A DNA stretch of 64,000 nt. Source: an uncultured Spirochaetales bacterium (GTDB lineage Bacteria; Spirochaetota; Spirochaetia; Sphaerochaetales; Sphaerochaetaceae). The DNA lies in assembly GCA_944388965.1 (NCBI GenBank), contig CALXKL010000003.1, positions 124,001 through 188,000 of the forward strand. The letters are read 5' to 3'. A model generated the notes under the pieces. The model searched no databases and had not been told where the DNA came from. It saw only the letters and a program-made list of their open reading frames with translations. The translations under genes were made by a program, and so were the position numbers. Of the stretch, positions 9,214-18,347 are shown piece by piece. Positions within the stretch are counted from its first letter, which is position 1. The number at the start of each line of letters is the position of its first letter.

Positions 9214-9930
9214 TCAGCCCATCCGGCTGCACAGCTGTCTGTAGATGTCCAGCCTGTCCCCATCCTGTGTCGACACGTGTCGACCGTCCTTCCATCTGCT
9301 CAGGCTGCCTCCCTGGACCATGAACACCTCCGGTGCGAGGGTCTTGACGTCCTCATTGTCGAACAGATGCATGTCGTCCTGCCCGAGTATGAGCACGTCG
9401 GCGTATGAGAGGGCCTGACGTATCTGGCGCGAGAGGCGCACGTCATCCGGATGGTCATAGGTGGACGATGCGACGTCGATCACGAGCATGGGTCTGGGCG
9501 TGTGGAATGTCGTAGCATCCAGAATCGAAGAGAAGAGCGGCTGATGATAGAGGGCGCCGGCACACATCACGACGATGTCGACGTCGCTGTTCTCGTCCAG
9601 CGATCTCGTCAGCTCCTGGCTGGAGGCGCTCGTCGAGCATGTGAAGCTGGAGTAGCAGCTGGTACGGCCCTGCATGTCCTCCACCACGAGGAAGCTTGGC
9701 TGGTCGCCGCATACGAGGTCGGGGTCGAAGACTATCCTGTCATGGACGAGCGACTCCAGGATGATGCGTCCGGGACCGTCGTTGCCCAGCCTTGCCAGTA
9801 TCCCCACGCGGGAATCGACATTCCGTCTGACCGCCCTGGCCGTTTCGTAAAGATATCCGCCGGCCTTCAGTTCACTCTTTTCGCCGTCGATCGTCAGATG
9901 GGCCTCCACCACTCCGGAGAAAAAGATCAC
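9214..9930 (-). CDS. Shortened PfkB/ribokinase-family protein
   Basis: This 238-residue protein resembles the first two thirds of PfkB sugar/nucleoside kinases: GGYLYETARAVRR, a Gly-rich VGILARLGNDGPG segment and the strand-helix alternation of the fold are visible. The C-terminal GAGD anion hole with the catalytic base is missing, and the family norm is about 300 residues. It therefore probably lacks ordinary kinase activity, or is a decayed gene. Translation starts at GTG (9928-9930) with AAGGAGGG just upstream. It is divergent from the gene at 9985. Confidence 0.6.
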   Translation of the reverse strand: MIFFSGVVEAHLTIDGEKSELKAGGYLYETARAVRRNVDSRVGILARLGNDGPGRIILESLVHDRIVFDPDLVCGDQPSFLVVEDMQGRTSCYSSFTCSTSASSQELTRSLDENSDVDIVVMCAGALYHQPLFSSILDATTFHTPRPMLVIDVASSTYDHPDDVRLSRQIRQALSYADVLILGQDDMHLFDNEDVKTLAPEVFMVQGGSLSRWKDGRHVSTQDGDRLDIYRQLCSRMG

Positions 9931-9984
9931 ATCACCCTCCTTCCCGCTTCACAAAGACAGGCTTTTCATAGGATTATTCCACTC

Positions 9985-10425
9985 ATGTTGAAGATAAGGA
10001 AATGCCAGTGGATTTGCAAGCCGGACAGGCTTCGCATCCTGTCGTCCAGGTCACTGACCTTCATGAGCACGGGCGAACACCATTTCGTGTGGACCACGGA
10101 CGAGGACGACAGGATCGTCTTCGGATGCGAAGGCGACGTGCAATGCGGCATCGCCCTGGTCTTCAGCATCGACCATGGACTTTCCATCGTGAACGACCAC
10201 GGACATGTCTCGCTGGATATGGACATGCTCGGGCTACGCACCCACCAGGAGTGGTACGGCTGCGACGAGGACTGTTCGCTTACAGTCGAGAGGAGAGGCG
10301 ACAGCGTGCTGTTCCTGTCTGCCGGCAGACAGCTGTATTCCTTCACCTTCCCATCCATAGCCTCCAGCGTCTCGATATCGTTCTTCTGTCGGGGATGCGG
10401 TCAGGTGACGTTCTCCTTTTCATGA
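9985..10425 (+). CDS. Hypothetical protein, 146 residues
   Basis: I do not recognise this gene. It encodes a soluble protein of alternating beta strands (FVWTTDEDDRIVFGCEGD; GIALVFSIDHGLSIVNDHGH; SLTVERRGDSVLFL) with five Cys residues outside the first ten positions and no signal peptide. It reads like a beta-sandwich or carbohydrate-binding-like fold, but that is only an impression. Codon third positions are GC-rich, as in its neighbours. The start has only a weak AGGATT upstream. It is divergent from the PfkB-like gene, with 54 bases between them. Confidence 0.6.
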   Translation: MLKIRKCQWICKPDRLRILSSRSLTFMSTGEHHFVWTTDEDDRIVFGCEGDVQCGIALVFSIDHGLSIVNDHGHVSLDMDMLGLRTHQEWYGCDEDCSLTVERRGDSVLFLSAGRQLYSFTFPSIASSVSISFFCRGCGQVTFSFS

Positions 10426-10497
10426 GTGCCGCTTTGGTGCTAACATTCGGGAAAATCACCAAGCGCCCCTCTGGAAGGGCGGTAGGAGGACATAATC

Positions 10498-12189
10498 ATG
10501 CCAGAAGTCTCTGAAAGACCTCTCAACTTCATCGAGAAGATCATCGAGGACGACCTGAAGAACGGAAGGGTGCCCGAGGGCGGGATCGTGACCCGCTTCC
10601 CTCCGGAGCCCAACGGCTATCTGCACATCGGACACATCAAGAGCATCTGCCTCAACTTCTCCCTGGCCGAGAAGTACCACGGCCGCTGTCATCTGCGTCT
10701 TGACGACACGAACCCCGCCAAGGAGGAGAACGAATACATCGACGCGATCAAGGACGACATCCGCTGGCTGGGCTTCGACTGGGGCGAGCACGAGTACTAC
10801 GCCTCGGACTACTACGATCAGCTGTATGAGATCGCAGTGCGCCTCATAAGGGAGGGCAAGGCCTATGTGGACTCGCTGTCCGCAGAGCAGATGAAGGAAT
10901 ACAGGGGCACTCTGACCGAACCCGGCCGCAACAGTCCCGACCGCGACAGGAGCATCGAGGAGAATCTGCGCCTCTTCGAAGAGATGAGGCAGGGTCTGCA
11001 TCCCGAAGGCAGCTACACCCTCAGGGCCAAGATCGACATGGCCAGTCCGAACATGAATCTTCGCGACCCGGCACTGTACAGGATAAAGTTCGCCACCCAT
11101 CCGCGCACGGGCGACAAGTGGTGCATCTACCCGATGTACGACTTCACGCACCCGATCAGCGACGCCATAGAGGGCATCACCCACTCGATCTGCACTCTCG
11201 AGTTCGAGGACCATCGTCCCGCCTACGACTGGGCGACCAGCATCGACGGCATCGAGCACACCCCGCACCAGTACGAGTTCGCAAGACTCAACATCACCTA
11301 TTGTCTGATGAGCAAGCGCAAGCTGCTCTACCTCGTGAACAACGGTCTTGTCAGCGGCTGGGACGACCCCAGGATGCCGACAGTCGCAGGCATCAGGAGA
11401 AGAGGCTACTCGCCACAGGCCATGAAGGACTTCGTCTCACGCGTGGGAGTTGCCAAGGTGGAAGGCGTCTTGGACTTCTCGCTGATGGAGTTCTGCGTCA
11501 GGGAAGACCTCAACAGGAGGGCCAGGAGGCTTATGGCCGTCCTGGATCCGGTGGAGGTCGTCATCGACAACTATCCCGAGGGCCAGGTCGAGTACTTCGA
11601 GGCCGAGAACAACCCCGAGGACGCGGATGCGGGCACCCGCAAGGTGGCCTTCTCGAAGCACATCCTCATCGAACGAGAGGACTTCATGGAGGTCCCAGTC
11701 AAGGGCTACCATCGCCTGTACATCGGCAACGAGGTCAGGCTGAAGTACGCCTACTACATCACGGCCACGGGCATCGAGAAGGACGACGATGGGAACATCA
11801 CGCTGATCCATGCCACATACGATCCGCTCTCGCGTGGCGGTCAGACACCCGACGGGCGCAAGGTGCGCGGCACCAGCCACTGGGTGTCGAAGGACCACTG
11901 CATCAAGGCCGAGGTCAGGCAGTACGACAAGCTCTTCAGCAGCGAGAACCCGGGCCAGGCCACAGGGAACTACCTTGACGACCTCAACCCCGACTCCCTT
12001 GTCGTCATAAACGGCGCCTGCATCGAGCAGGAGGCGGCGAACGCCAAGGTCGGAGACTACCTGCAGTTCATCCGCAACGGATACTACTGCGTCGACAGCA
12101 GGGACAGCAGGCCCGACAGGATGGTCTTCAACAGGACGGTCACGCTCAAGGACTCATGGGCCAAGCAGAAGGCGCGCATGGGCCTGTGA
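10498..12189 (+). CDS. glnS: Glutaminyl-tRNA synthetase
   Basis: Charges tRNA-Gln directly. The 563-residue class I synthetase has the HIGH signature at residues 43-46 (YLHIGHIKS), an MSK segment at 271-273 (LMSKRKL) in place of KMSKS, and the PRMPTVAGIRRRGY region typical of GlnRS. The anticodon-binding beta barrels complete the C-terminus. GGAGG lies 8 bases upstream of ATG, and the leader holds a small inverted repeat (CGCCC/GGGCG). Having GlnRS suggests that Gln-tRNA is made at least partly by direct charging rather than only by GatCAB. Confidence 0.97.
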   Translation: MPEVSERPLNFIEKIIEDDLKNGRVPEGGIVTRFPPEPNGYLHIGHIKSICLNFSLAEKYHGRCHLRLDDTNPAKEENEYIDAIKDDIRWLGFDWGEHEYYASDYYDQLYEIAVRLIREGKAYVDSLSAEQMKEYRGTLTEPGRNSPDRDRSIEENLRLFEEMRQGLHPEGSYTLRAKIDMASPNMNLRDPALYRIKFATHPRTGDKWCIYPMYDFTHPISDAIEGITHSICTLEFEDHRPAYDWATSIDGIEHTPHQYEFARLNITYCLMSKRKLLYLVNNGLVSGWDDPRMPTVAGIRRRGYSPQAMKDFVSRVGVAKVEGVLDFSLMEFCVREDLNRRARRLMAVLDPVEVVIDNYPEGQVEYFEAENNPEDADAGTRKVAFSKHILIEREDFMEVPVKGYHRLYIGNEVRLKYAYYITATGIEKDDDGNITLIHATYDPLSRGGQTPDGRKVRGTSHWVSKDHCIKAEVRQYDKLFSSENPGQATGNYLDDLNPDSLVVINGACIEQEAANAKVGDYLQFIRNGYYCVDSRDSRPDRMVFNRTVTLKDSWAKQKARMGL

Positions 12190-12261
12190 CGGGCGATGGG
12201 GAGGATGGGCACCAGCCCTCCTCCCTTCTCTTTTGTCCTCTGTTGCTTTAGTCTTCGATTT

Positions 12262-13590
12262 ATGGACGTCTTCTTCGACACCCACATCCATTTGATGACA
12301 CTCGAGGAGCCGGACTTCGCGGCCTTCCTCTCTCCTCTCGTCACATCCCCGGTCTCGTTCTTCTCCGGCGGACTGACGAAGGACTACATCCCTCTTGCAA
12401 GGCAGAGGACCGCCAACGACATAGAGAACACCCTTGTCACGTTTACGCAGACGATCGTCGACACGATGACGATGATGGAGGATGACCTCAGGGGTCTGTA
12501 CAGGTCGCCTTCCAACAGGGCCTCCTACCCTGACCTGCCGTACATAAGGGACGGGATGATACATTTCCGCAATCGCACATACGGCACTCTCGTGCTGTGC
12601 CCCCTCGTCATGGACTTCACCCATCCCGAGGACGACGGAGGAAGGACGTACTACCCTCTGACATGCCGTGACAAGCTCACGCCGTATCTTGAGAAGACGC
12701 TGGATGCGATCGCTTCGTTCGCAAGGCTCAGACCCACCTCCCCGATACGGTTCATGCCCTTTTCCGGCATAAGCCCGCACGCCCACAGCCAGGCGTTCCT
12801 GGAGGATTATCTCTCGCGTTGGCTGGACCTGACGCATCGCCCGGATGGTTCGAAGCCCTTCTTCGGCGTCAAGCTGTATCCGCCTCTCGGCTGCGACCCA
12901 TGGCCGTCCGACCAGGCGGAGCTGAAGAAGATGAGGACGCTGTACTCGTTCTGCTCACGCCACCGCATCCCCATCATCACGCACTGCGACGACCAGGGCT
13001 TCAGAGGGATAGACGCCCGTCTTGCCTGGAAGTACACGGACCCCGCGAGCTGGAGGACAGTCCTTGAGAACTATCCTGACCTGGTGATCGACTTCGCCCA
13101 TGTCGGACGCCAGTACGGTCTGCTGAACGCTGGAGGGAACATCCTGGACAGCTTGGCGGCGAAGCTGAAGGGACAGCCGACCGACGAATGGTTCTATTCC
13201 CTCATGGGTCTCATCCAGGACTTCGACAACGTCTACAGCGACATTTCGTTCACGGGCGCCTACAGGGACTTCTACGTGACGCTGGGCAACTACATGAAGT
13301 CGCTTGACGACGGCAGAAGGGAGAAGCTGCAGGACAGGCTCATGTTCGGAAGCGACTTCTCGATCAACCTGCTGAGAGTGGAATCGTACTCCGCCTGGTG
13401 GCGCATCGTGGAGACCAGCGTCATGTCCGACGATCTGGTCCACAGGATGGTCAGCGTCAATCCTGCACGATTCCTGGGTCTGGAGGCCGATGCACTGTGC
13501 GATGATGCATCCACACCCAGGCGACGTCTTCCGGCCTTCAGACGAAGCGCGAGCGGTATTCGCTCGGACTCGTCGCATACATCCTCCTGA
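12262..13590 (+). CDS. Amidohydrolase-family protein (TIM barrel)
   Basis: A 442-residue protein with amidohydrolase metal-ligand motifs: HxH at residues 8-10 (DTHIH), a later His in PIITHCDD, and the terminal Asp in MFGSDFSINL. The layout resembles Amidohydro_2 (decarboxylase/hydrolase) enzymes, but several inserts make the substrate unpredictable. The ATG at 12262 follows the pattern of the family, where HxH comes within ten residues of the start. The last 53 bases run antisense into araC, giving a Ser/Arg-rich tail of about 25 residues that is unlikely to be part of the fold. Confidence 0.8.
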   Translation: MDVFFDTHIHLMTLEEPDFAAFLSPLVTSPVSFFSGGLTKDYIPLARQRTANDIENTLVTFTQTIVDTMTMMEDDLRGLYRSPSNRASYPDLPYIRDGMIHFRNRTYGTLVLCPLVMDFTHPEDDGGRTYYPLTCRDKLTPYLEKTLDAIASFARLRPTSPIRFMPFSGISPHAHSQAFLEDYLSRWLDLTHRPDGSKPFFGVKLYPPLGCDPWPSDQAELKKMRTLYSFCSRHRIPIITHCDDQGFRGIDARLAWKYTDPASWRTVLENYPDLVIDFAHVGRQYGLLNAGGNILDSLAAKLKGQPTDEWFYSLMGLIQDFDNVYSDISFTGAYRDFYVTLGNYMKSLDDGRREKLQDRLMFGSDFSINLLRVESYSAWWRIVETSVMSDDLVHRMVSVNPARFLGLEADALCDDASTPRRRLPAFRRSASGIRSDSSHTSS

Positions 13591-14350
13591 ATGCCGAGGA
13601 GAAGTGGCTCAAGGATTCGAAGCCCGTCATGGCGCACACCTCGCCTATGCTCTTCGTCCCGTCCTCAAGAAGTCTCCTGGCCGTCTCCAGTCTCATCGAC
13701 ATCAGATGACGCATCGGAGAGGTGTCCAGCGCCCTGGAGAAGATCCTGGAGGCCTCGCGCTGCGACACGAAGCCGGCCCTGGCTATGCATTCGAGGGTGA
13801 GATGCTCGTCCATATGGCTGTCCATGAACTCGAGCATCCTCGCAAGACGCGGGTCCATCGCCCCGTCACCGGCCTCTAGGATGTCCTGCTTCTCATAGAC
13901 TATGTCGGCAAGCACGTCGAAGAGTCCCGACAGGAAGGCCAGCTCATGGCCGAACCGGGCCTCCTCGAATGCCTCCAGCGCCCTCGAAAGCGCATCGACG
14001 GCCCGGTGCGTCAGCACGACGAAGTCGATTCGGCTCGCAAGCAGCGGCCTTATGTAGCGCTCCTCGATATAGGCCGAAGAGAACAGCATGGGTGAAAAGT
14101 CGATGACGACGAGCGACGAGTCCCGGTTCGAGCGCAGGGTGCACCTTCTGGAAGCGTTGATGAAAAGCGCAGAATGCGTCAGGAGAGGCACGTCCATCTG
14201 GGGAAACGAAATGGTCACATCCCCCTGCTCCACCAGGATGAGGGTCGGCCTCCTCGATGCGGCCAGATCCGTCCTCTCGCCCGTTGAAAGAGAGCATCTG
14301 GAGATGGCCAGAGGAAAGGTCGCGCTGTCGAAGAGAGATGTCGTGTGCAT
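13538..14350 (-). CDS. AraC-family transcriptional regulator
   Basis: The N-terminal ~150 residues form a cupin-like ligand domain (PTLILVEQGDVTISFP), and the C-terminal ~100 residues form the double helix-turn-helix of AraC/XylS (LTLECIARAGFVSQREASRIF and IGEVCAMTGFESLSHFSSAFRRMY). The start at 14350 (MHTTSL) is chosen; an in-frame ATG at 14413 adds 21 residues and cannot be excluded. It is divergent from the MFS gene 122 bases away, the usual arrangement when an AraC regulator controls an adjacent transporter. Confidence 0.88.
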   Translation of the reverse strand: MHTTSLFDSATFPLAISRCSLSTGERTDLAASRRPTLILVEQGDVTISFPQMDVPLLTHSALFINASRRCTLRSNRDSSLVVIDFSPMLFSSAYIEERYIRPLLASRIDFVVLTHRAVDALSRALEAFEEARFGHELAFLSGLFDVLADIVYEKQDILEAGDGAMDPRLARMLEFMDSHMDEHLTLECIARAGFVSQREASRIFSRALDTSPMRHLMSMRLETARRLLEDGTKSIGEVCAMTGFESLSHFSSAFRRMYATSPSEYRSRFV

Positions 14351-14471
14351 GCTGATGAGCTTGCCCCATACTCGAGGGGAAGTCAACAGCATGATGATGT
14401 CCGCTACAGACAAGAGGCGTGCGTTTTCCTTATAGAAGAGTAAACGCCATGGATGCTATCCTTGCCTGCGT

Positions 14472-15644
14472 ATGGCCACTGTACTGCTGATCATAATCTA
14501 TATCGCATTCATCTCGCTCGGTCTGCCGGACTCCGTACTTGGCACCGCCTGGCCGATGATGCATCTGGACCTGGGAGTGCCCGTATCCATGGCGGGGATC
14601 GTGAACGTCTTCATCTCGCTGTGCACCATCGTGGCCTCGATGATGAGCCAGCACGTCATACGCCGCTTCGGGACATACAAGGTCACGATCTTCTCCATAG
14701 CCCTCACCTGCAGCGGACTATACTTCATATCCACAAGCAGGCACATTCTGCTCCTGATGCTCTTCTGCATTCCGCTCGGCCTGGGCGGCGGAGCGATAGA
14801 CACCGCGCTCAACAACTACGTCGCGAACCACTACAGCGCGATGCAGATGAACTTCCTACACGCGTTCTGGGGCATCGGGACCATGGTGGCCCCGTCCCTT
14901 CTTTCCGTGTTCTTCGACACGGGGCGCACCTGGAGGGACGGCTACATCGTCCTCGCCCTGATCCAGTCGGTCATATTCCTGGTGGTCCTCTCGTCCAGGG
15001 GGCTGTGGAAGGTGCATGAGGAGAAAGGACAGGACATAAAACGGCTCCTCGACGAGGACAGGAAGGTGTACTCCAACGCACAGCTGCTGAGGGTGCGTGG
15101 TGCACTGCCCTCCTGCCTTGCCTTCACCTTCTACTGCTTCGAGAGCGTCACGATCCTGTGGCTCGCAAGCTATCTCGTATACGGCAAAAGGCTGGATGCG
15201 GCCACGGCCGCGGGCCTGAGCTCGATGACGTACCTGGGAATAACAAGCGGAAGGATCGCCACCGCATTCATAGCCGACAGGATACCGTCCAAGAGGATGA
15301 TACAGGCCAGCCAGGTCATGATAGCCCTGGCGAGCCTGGCGCTGATCCCGGTGCACAGCATACCTGTGCTGTACGTGGTCATCTTCGTCATGGGCTTCAG
15401 CTTCGGTCCGATCTTCCCGACCATGGTCCATCAGACGGTGTCCTACTTCCACCCATCCTGCAGCGTCGGGATAATCGGCCTTCAGATGAGCTTTGCCTAC
15501 ATCGGAAACACGCTTCTCGTCCCGCTGTACGGCGTCATCGCCGCCATGCTGGGCACACAGGCGCTGTTCCCGTTCTACGTCCTCGTCCTCCTGATGCTCC
15601 AGACGCTGTCCACCACGCTGAAGAACCGCGGGTGTGGAAAGTAA
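14472..15644 (+). CDS. Major facilitator superfamily transporter
   Basis: A 390-residue polytopic membrane protein with about twelve hydrophobic segments. It has the MFS-like N-half (GLPDSVLGTAWPMM; QHVIRRFGTYK between TM2 and TM3) and a Gly-rich fifth segment (GLGGGAIDTALNNYVANHY) as in fucose/FHS-type permeases. The substrate is not evident. The divergent AraC regulator is its probable controller, and the downstream alpha/beta hydrolase may act on the imported compound. Confidence 0.85.
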   Translation: MATVLLIIIYIAFISLGLPDSVLGTAWPMMHLDLGVPVSMAGIVNVFISLCTIVASMMSQHVIRRFGTYKVTIFSIALTCSGLYFISTSRHILLLMLFCIPLGLGGGAIDTALNNYVANHYSAMQMNFLHAFWGIGTMVAPSLLSVFFDTGRTWRDGYIVLALIQSVIFLVVLSSRGLWKVHEEKGQDIKRLLDEDRKVYSNAQLLRVRGALPSCLAFTFYCFESVTILWLASYLVYGKRLDAATAAGLSSMTYLGITSGRIATAFIADRIPSKRMIQASQVMIALASLALIPVHSIPVLYVVIFVMGFSFGPIFPTMVHQTVSYFHPSCSVGIIGLQMSFAYIGNTLLVPLYGVIAAMLGTQALFPFYVLVLLMLQTLSTTLKNRGCGK

Positions 15645-15669
15645 AGCGGCATGTGGTAGCATTGTCTTC

Positions 15670-16593
15670 ATGATCGCTGTTCTCGTCACCCTTGCGGCAG
15701 TCATGGCCGCCCTGGCTTCATGCTGCGAATACTTCCTGCGCTTCGCCCTGCGCTCAGGGGCAAGGCCCCTGGTCCCAGGGGACGGCAGCCCCTTCTCGAG
15801 CGAACAGTACAGGCATGAAAGAGAGCTGTCCCGCGGTTTTCTGGAAAAGGAGTGCACTCACGTGTACGTGACCAGCCGCGACGGGCTGACCCTGCACGGC
15901 TATCTGCATGAGAAGGCGGGCTGCCATGACTATCTGGTCACGGTACATGGCTACAGGGGTTGTGCACTGGACAACGGTGCACTGTACAGATACATGGCAA
16001 GCGAGGGATTCTCGACGCTAGTGGTCGATGTGCGCGGCCATGGGGAAAGCGGAGGGCGATGGCTCAGCATGGGGCTTTGGGAGGCCGACGACCTTGCACT
16101 GTGGGTCGACTTCATCGTCTCGAAGGATCCTGCTGCCAGAATCGCATTGCACGGAGTCTCGATGGGAGGTGCCACGGTGATGATGCTCTCGGGAAGGAAC
16201 CCCGCTCACGTGAAGGCGATCGTCGAGGACTGTGGCTATTCGTCGACCTATGACGAGTTCGCATGCCAGATGAAGGCGATGTTCCACCTGCCGGCGCATC
16301 CGTTGCTCGACATCATCAGCCTGTGGTGCCGCATCCGTCTGGGCTTCTCGTTCAAGGACGTCACACCGTACAGACAGGTCGCGAAGACGACGATCCCCAT
16401 GATGTTCATCCATGGTAATGCGGACACGTTCGTCCCATTCCCCATGGTATATGAAAACAGAGACGCCCACCGTGGGGAGCATGAGCTCTGGGTCGCGGAG
16501 GGCGTCGTCCATGGCGCCGGCATGATCGTCCTGGAAGACGAATACAGCCGACGTGTCACAGCGTTCATCAGGAAGTACATTCCCAGGAGCTGA
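15670..16593 (+). CDS. Alpha/beta hydrolase, membrane-anchored
   Basis: A 307-residue hydrolase with one N-terminal transmembrane segment (residues ~2-20). Visible are the oxyanion region VHGYRG, the nucleophile elbow HGVSMGGA (Ser164), an acid in FIHGNADTFVP and a His in GVVHGAGM. It resembles the YqkD-like group of membrane-associated serine hydrolases of unknown substrate. The 15634 alternative start would overlap the MFS gene; 15670 gives a clean signal anchor. Confidence 0.85.
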   Translation: MIAVLVTLAAVMAALASCCEYFLRFALRSGARPLVPGDGSPFSSEQYRHERELSRGFLEKECTHVYVTSRDGLTLHGYLHEKAGCHDYLVTVHGYRGCALDNGALYRYMASEGFSTLVVDVRGHGESGGRWLSMGLWEADDLALWVDFIVSKDPAARIALHGVSMGGATVMMLSGRNPAHVKAIVEDCGYSSTYDEFACQMKAMFHLPAHPLLDIISLWCRIRLGFSFKDVTPYRQVAKTTIPMMFIHGNADTFVPFPMVYENRDAHRGEHELWVAEGVVHGAGMIVLEDEYSRRVTAFIRKYIPRS

Positions 16594-18303
16594 TCACTCC
16601 TGGTCTCCGTCCTCCCTGTTCCTGCTGCTTCTTATGCTGTCATAGCCGTAGGGCCTGATGGACTTCCTGGCACGGCGTGCCTTGTCGTAGGAATGGCTCT
16701 GGGCACGGCTCCTGCCATCCCTGTCCTGATATGGTCTCCTGTCATCTCCTGAAGACCTGTCGCGATACGAGGGGCGGCCATCGTCGCGGGACCAGGAGGA
16801 ACGTCCCTCACCGGCTCCATAAGGTCTCCGGCCTTCGTCGCGCCCTCTCCTGACATCCCTGTCGCCGGACCACCCGCGCCTGTCTCCCCTGTAGGAGGAT
16901 CCGCCCTCGTCCCTTCTCTCGTCGCGCCCACGCCAGGAAGGTCGTCTGTCGTCCCTGTATGAAGGACGGCCTTCATCACGGCCTCTCCTGTCGTCGCTCC
17001 TGTAGGAGGAACGCCTGTCGCCTCTGTCATAGGGTCTTCTGTCCTCGTCGCGTCCTCTTCTGACATCCCTGTCGCCGGACCACCCGCGTCTGTCTCCCCT
17101 GTAGGAGGAGGATCCGCCATCGTCCCTTCTCTCGACGCGTCCGCGCCAGGAAGGTCGTCTGTCATCCCTGTATGAGGGACGGCCTTCACTGCGTCCTCTC
17201 CTGTCGTCGCGTCTGGAGGGTCTGTCTCCTCCGGCCTGTGCCTCCTCGCTGTCGATGGACGAGACGAGGTGTTCGAAATCCTGATCGTCGACTGTCTTCA
17301 CCTTGGACCTGCCTGTTCCGTATTCTCTTGAATGATCCTCTCTCCACTCGAAGAGGTCGAGCTTCTCCATGAGCCAGGTACGGCTCATGCCACCCTTGGA
17401 CCTGGAGAACCCTACAGGAGCCATCTGCTCCGTGATCCCGGTTATTCTGAACGAGCGCTTCAGGGTGGATTTGTCAAGCGCGAAAGTACTTGAATTGCAT
17501 GAAAAAATCAAGATGGCATGGTCGCTCATGATGCGGCTGAGCTTCGACATCCAGGCAAGATAGTCCTTCTTCACGTCGAAGGGACGGGCCATCCTGTGCG
17601 AATTGGAGAAGCTCGGCGGATCGAAGACCACCAGGTCGTACTGCGCACCCTCCGCCACAGCCTTGTCGATGAAGGCCAGTGCATCGGATACGACCACCGG
17701 GAAGCGGGATTTGTCGATGAAGCCGTTGGCCGCCAGATTGCGCTCTGCAATGGCGCAGTACGTGTTGGACATGTCCACGCTGGTCACGGATTCCGCCTTG
17801 CCCGCCGCGGCATACACGGAGAAGCTTCCCGTATACGAGAAGAGGTTGAGGACCCTCAGCCCCTCGCTGATGCTCCTGACGTATTCGCGCGTGATGGCAT
17901 GGTCCAGGAAGAGACCGGTGTCGATATGGCTGGTGAGGTCCACCAGGAACTCCAGCCCATGCTCCTTGACGACGAGCTCCACCTTCTCGTCGCTCATGAG
18001 GGTGTGCTGCTCCAGCCCTTCCCTCTTGCGTCTGACCTGGTAGATGATGCGTCCGAGTTCGACATACGCCATCCTGTTGACCAGGTCGATGACCTGGGCC
18101 TTCGTGGATTCGTCCAGGGCTCCTGGTGCGTAGTCGACGATCTTGGCGTACTTGCCGTACAGGTCGACGGTCACCGGCACGCCCTCGAGGTTGCGGTCGT
18201 ATATCCTCACGGCCTCGCTGTCCGTGCTGCGCATCCAGCGACGGCCCTCGAGGGCCCCTCTCTTCAGGAGTTTTGCAAAATCCTTTCTTTCATAATCAAG
18301 CAT
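16594..18303 (-). CDS. RlmK-like 23S rRNA methyltransferase with Arg-rich repeat tail
   Basis: Residues 1 to about 330 match the RlmK half of RlmL/RlmK, which makes m7G in 23S rRNA: DTGLFLDH, LNLFSYTGSFSVYAA (SAM site) and the catalytic-loop motif FDPPSFSNSHRM. The RlmL half and THUMP domain are absent. The remaining ~215 residues are a disordered tail built almost only from R, D, G, S, Y and P (RRDDRRGRSEGRPSYRDD-type units), with one 71-residue block present twice in tandem (213-base offset). Such RG/RS-rich tails typically bind RNA. No good ribosome-binding site precedes the ATG at 18303. Confidence 0.88.
   Translation of the reverse strand: MLDYERKDFAKLLKRGALEGRRWMRSTDSEAVRIYDRNLEGVPVTVDLYGKYAKIVDYAPGALDESTKAQVIDLVNRMAYVELGRIIYQVRRKREGLEQHTLMSDEKVELVVKEHGLEFLVDLTSHIDTGLFLDHAITREYVRSISEGLRVLNLFSYTGSFSVYAAAGKAESVTSVDMSNTYCAIAERNLAANGFIDKSRFPVVVSDALAFIDKAVAEGAQYDLVVFDPPSFSNSHRMARPFDVKKDYLAWMSKLSRIMSDHAILIFSCNSSTFALDKSTLKRSFRITGITEQMAPVGFSRSKGGMSRTWLMEKLDLFEWREDHSREYGTGRSKVKTVDDQDFEHLVSSIDSEEAQAGGDRPSRRDDRRGRSEGRPSYRDDRRPSWRGRVERRDDGGSSSYRGDRRGWSGDRDVRRGRDEDRRPYDRGDRRSSYRSDDRRGRDEGRPSYRDDRRPSWRGRDERRDEGGSSYRGDRRGWSGDRDVRRGRDEGRRPYGAGEGRSSWSRDDGRPSYRDRSSGDDRRPYQDRDGRSRAQSHSYDKARRARKSIRPYGYDSIRSSRNREDGDQE
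16790..17215 (-). repeat. Two tandem 213-bp repeats in the RlmK tail
   Basis: Equivalent landmarks recur exactly 213 bases apart (for example the SYRDD-encoding stretch at about 16951 and again at about 17164). This gives two near-identical 71-codon blocks that differ by a few substitutions and one Ser codon. They stay in frame, so the block number can change without breaking the gene. Confidence 0.85.
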
Positions 18304-18347
18304 GGTCTGCTAATATTAGAGGAAATCGCTGTTTTAGGATAGAAGCA

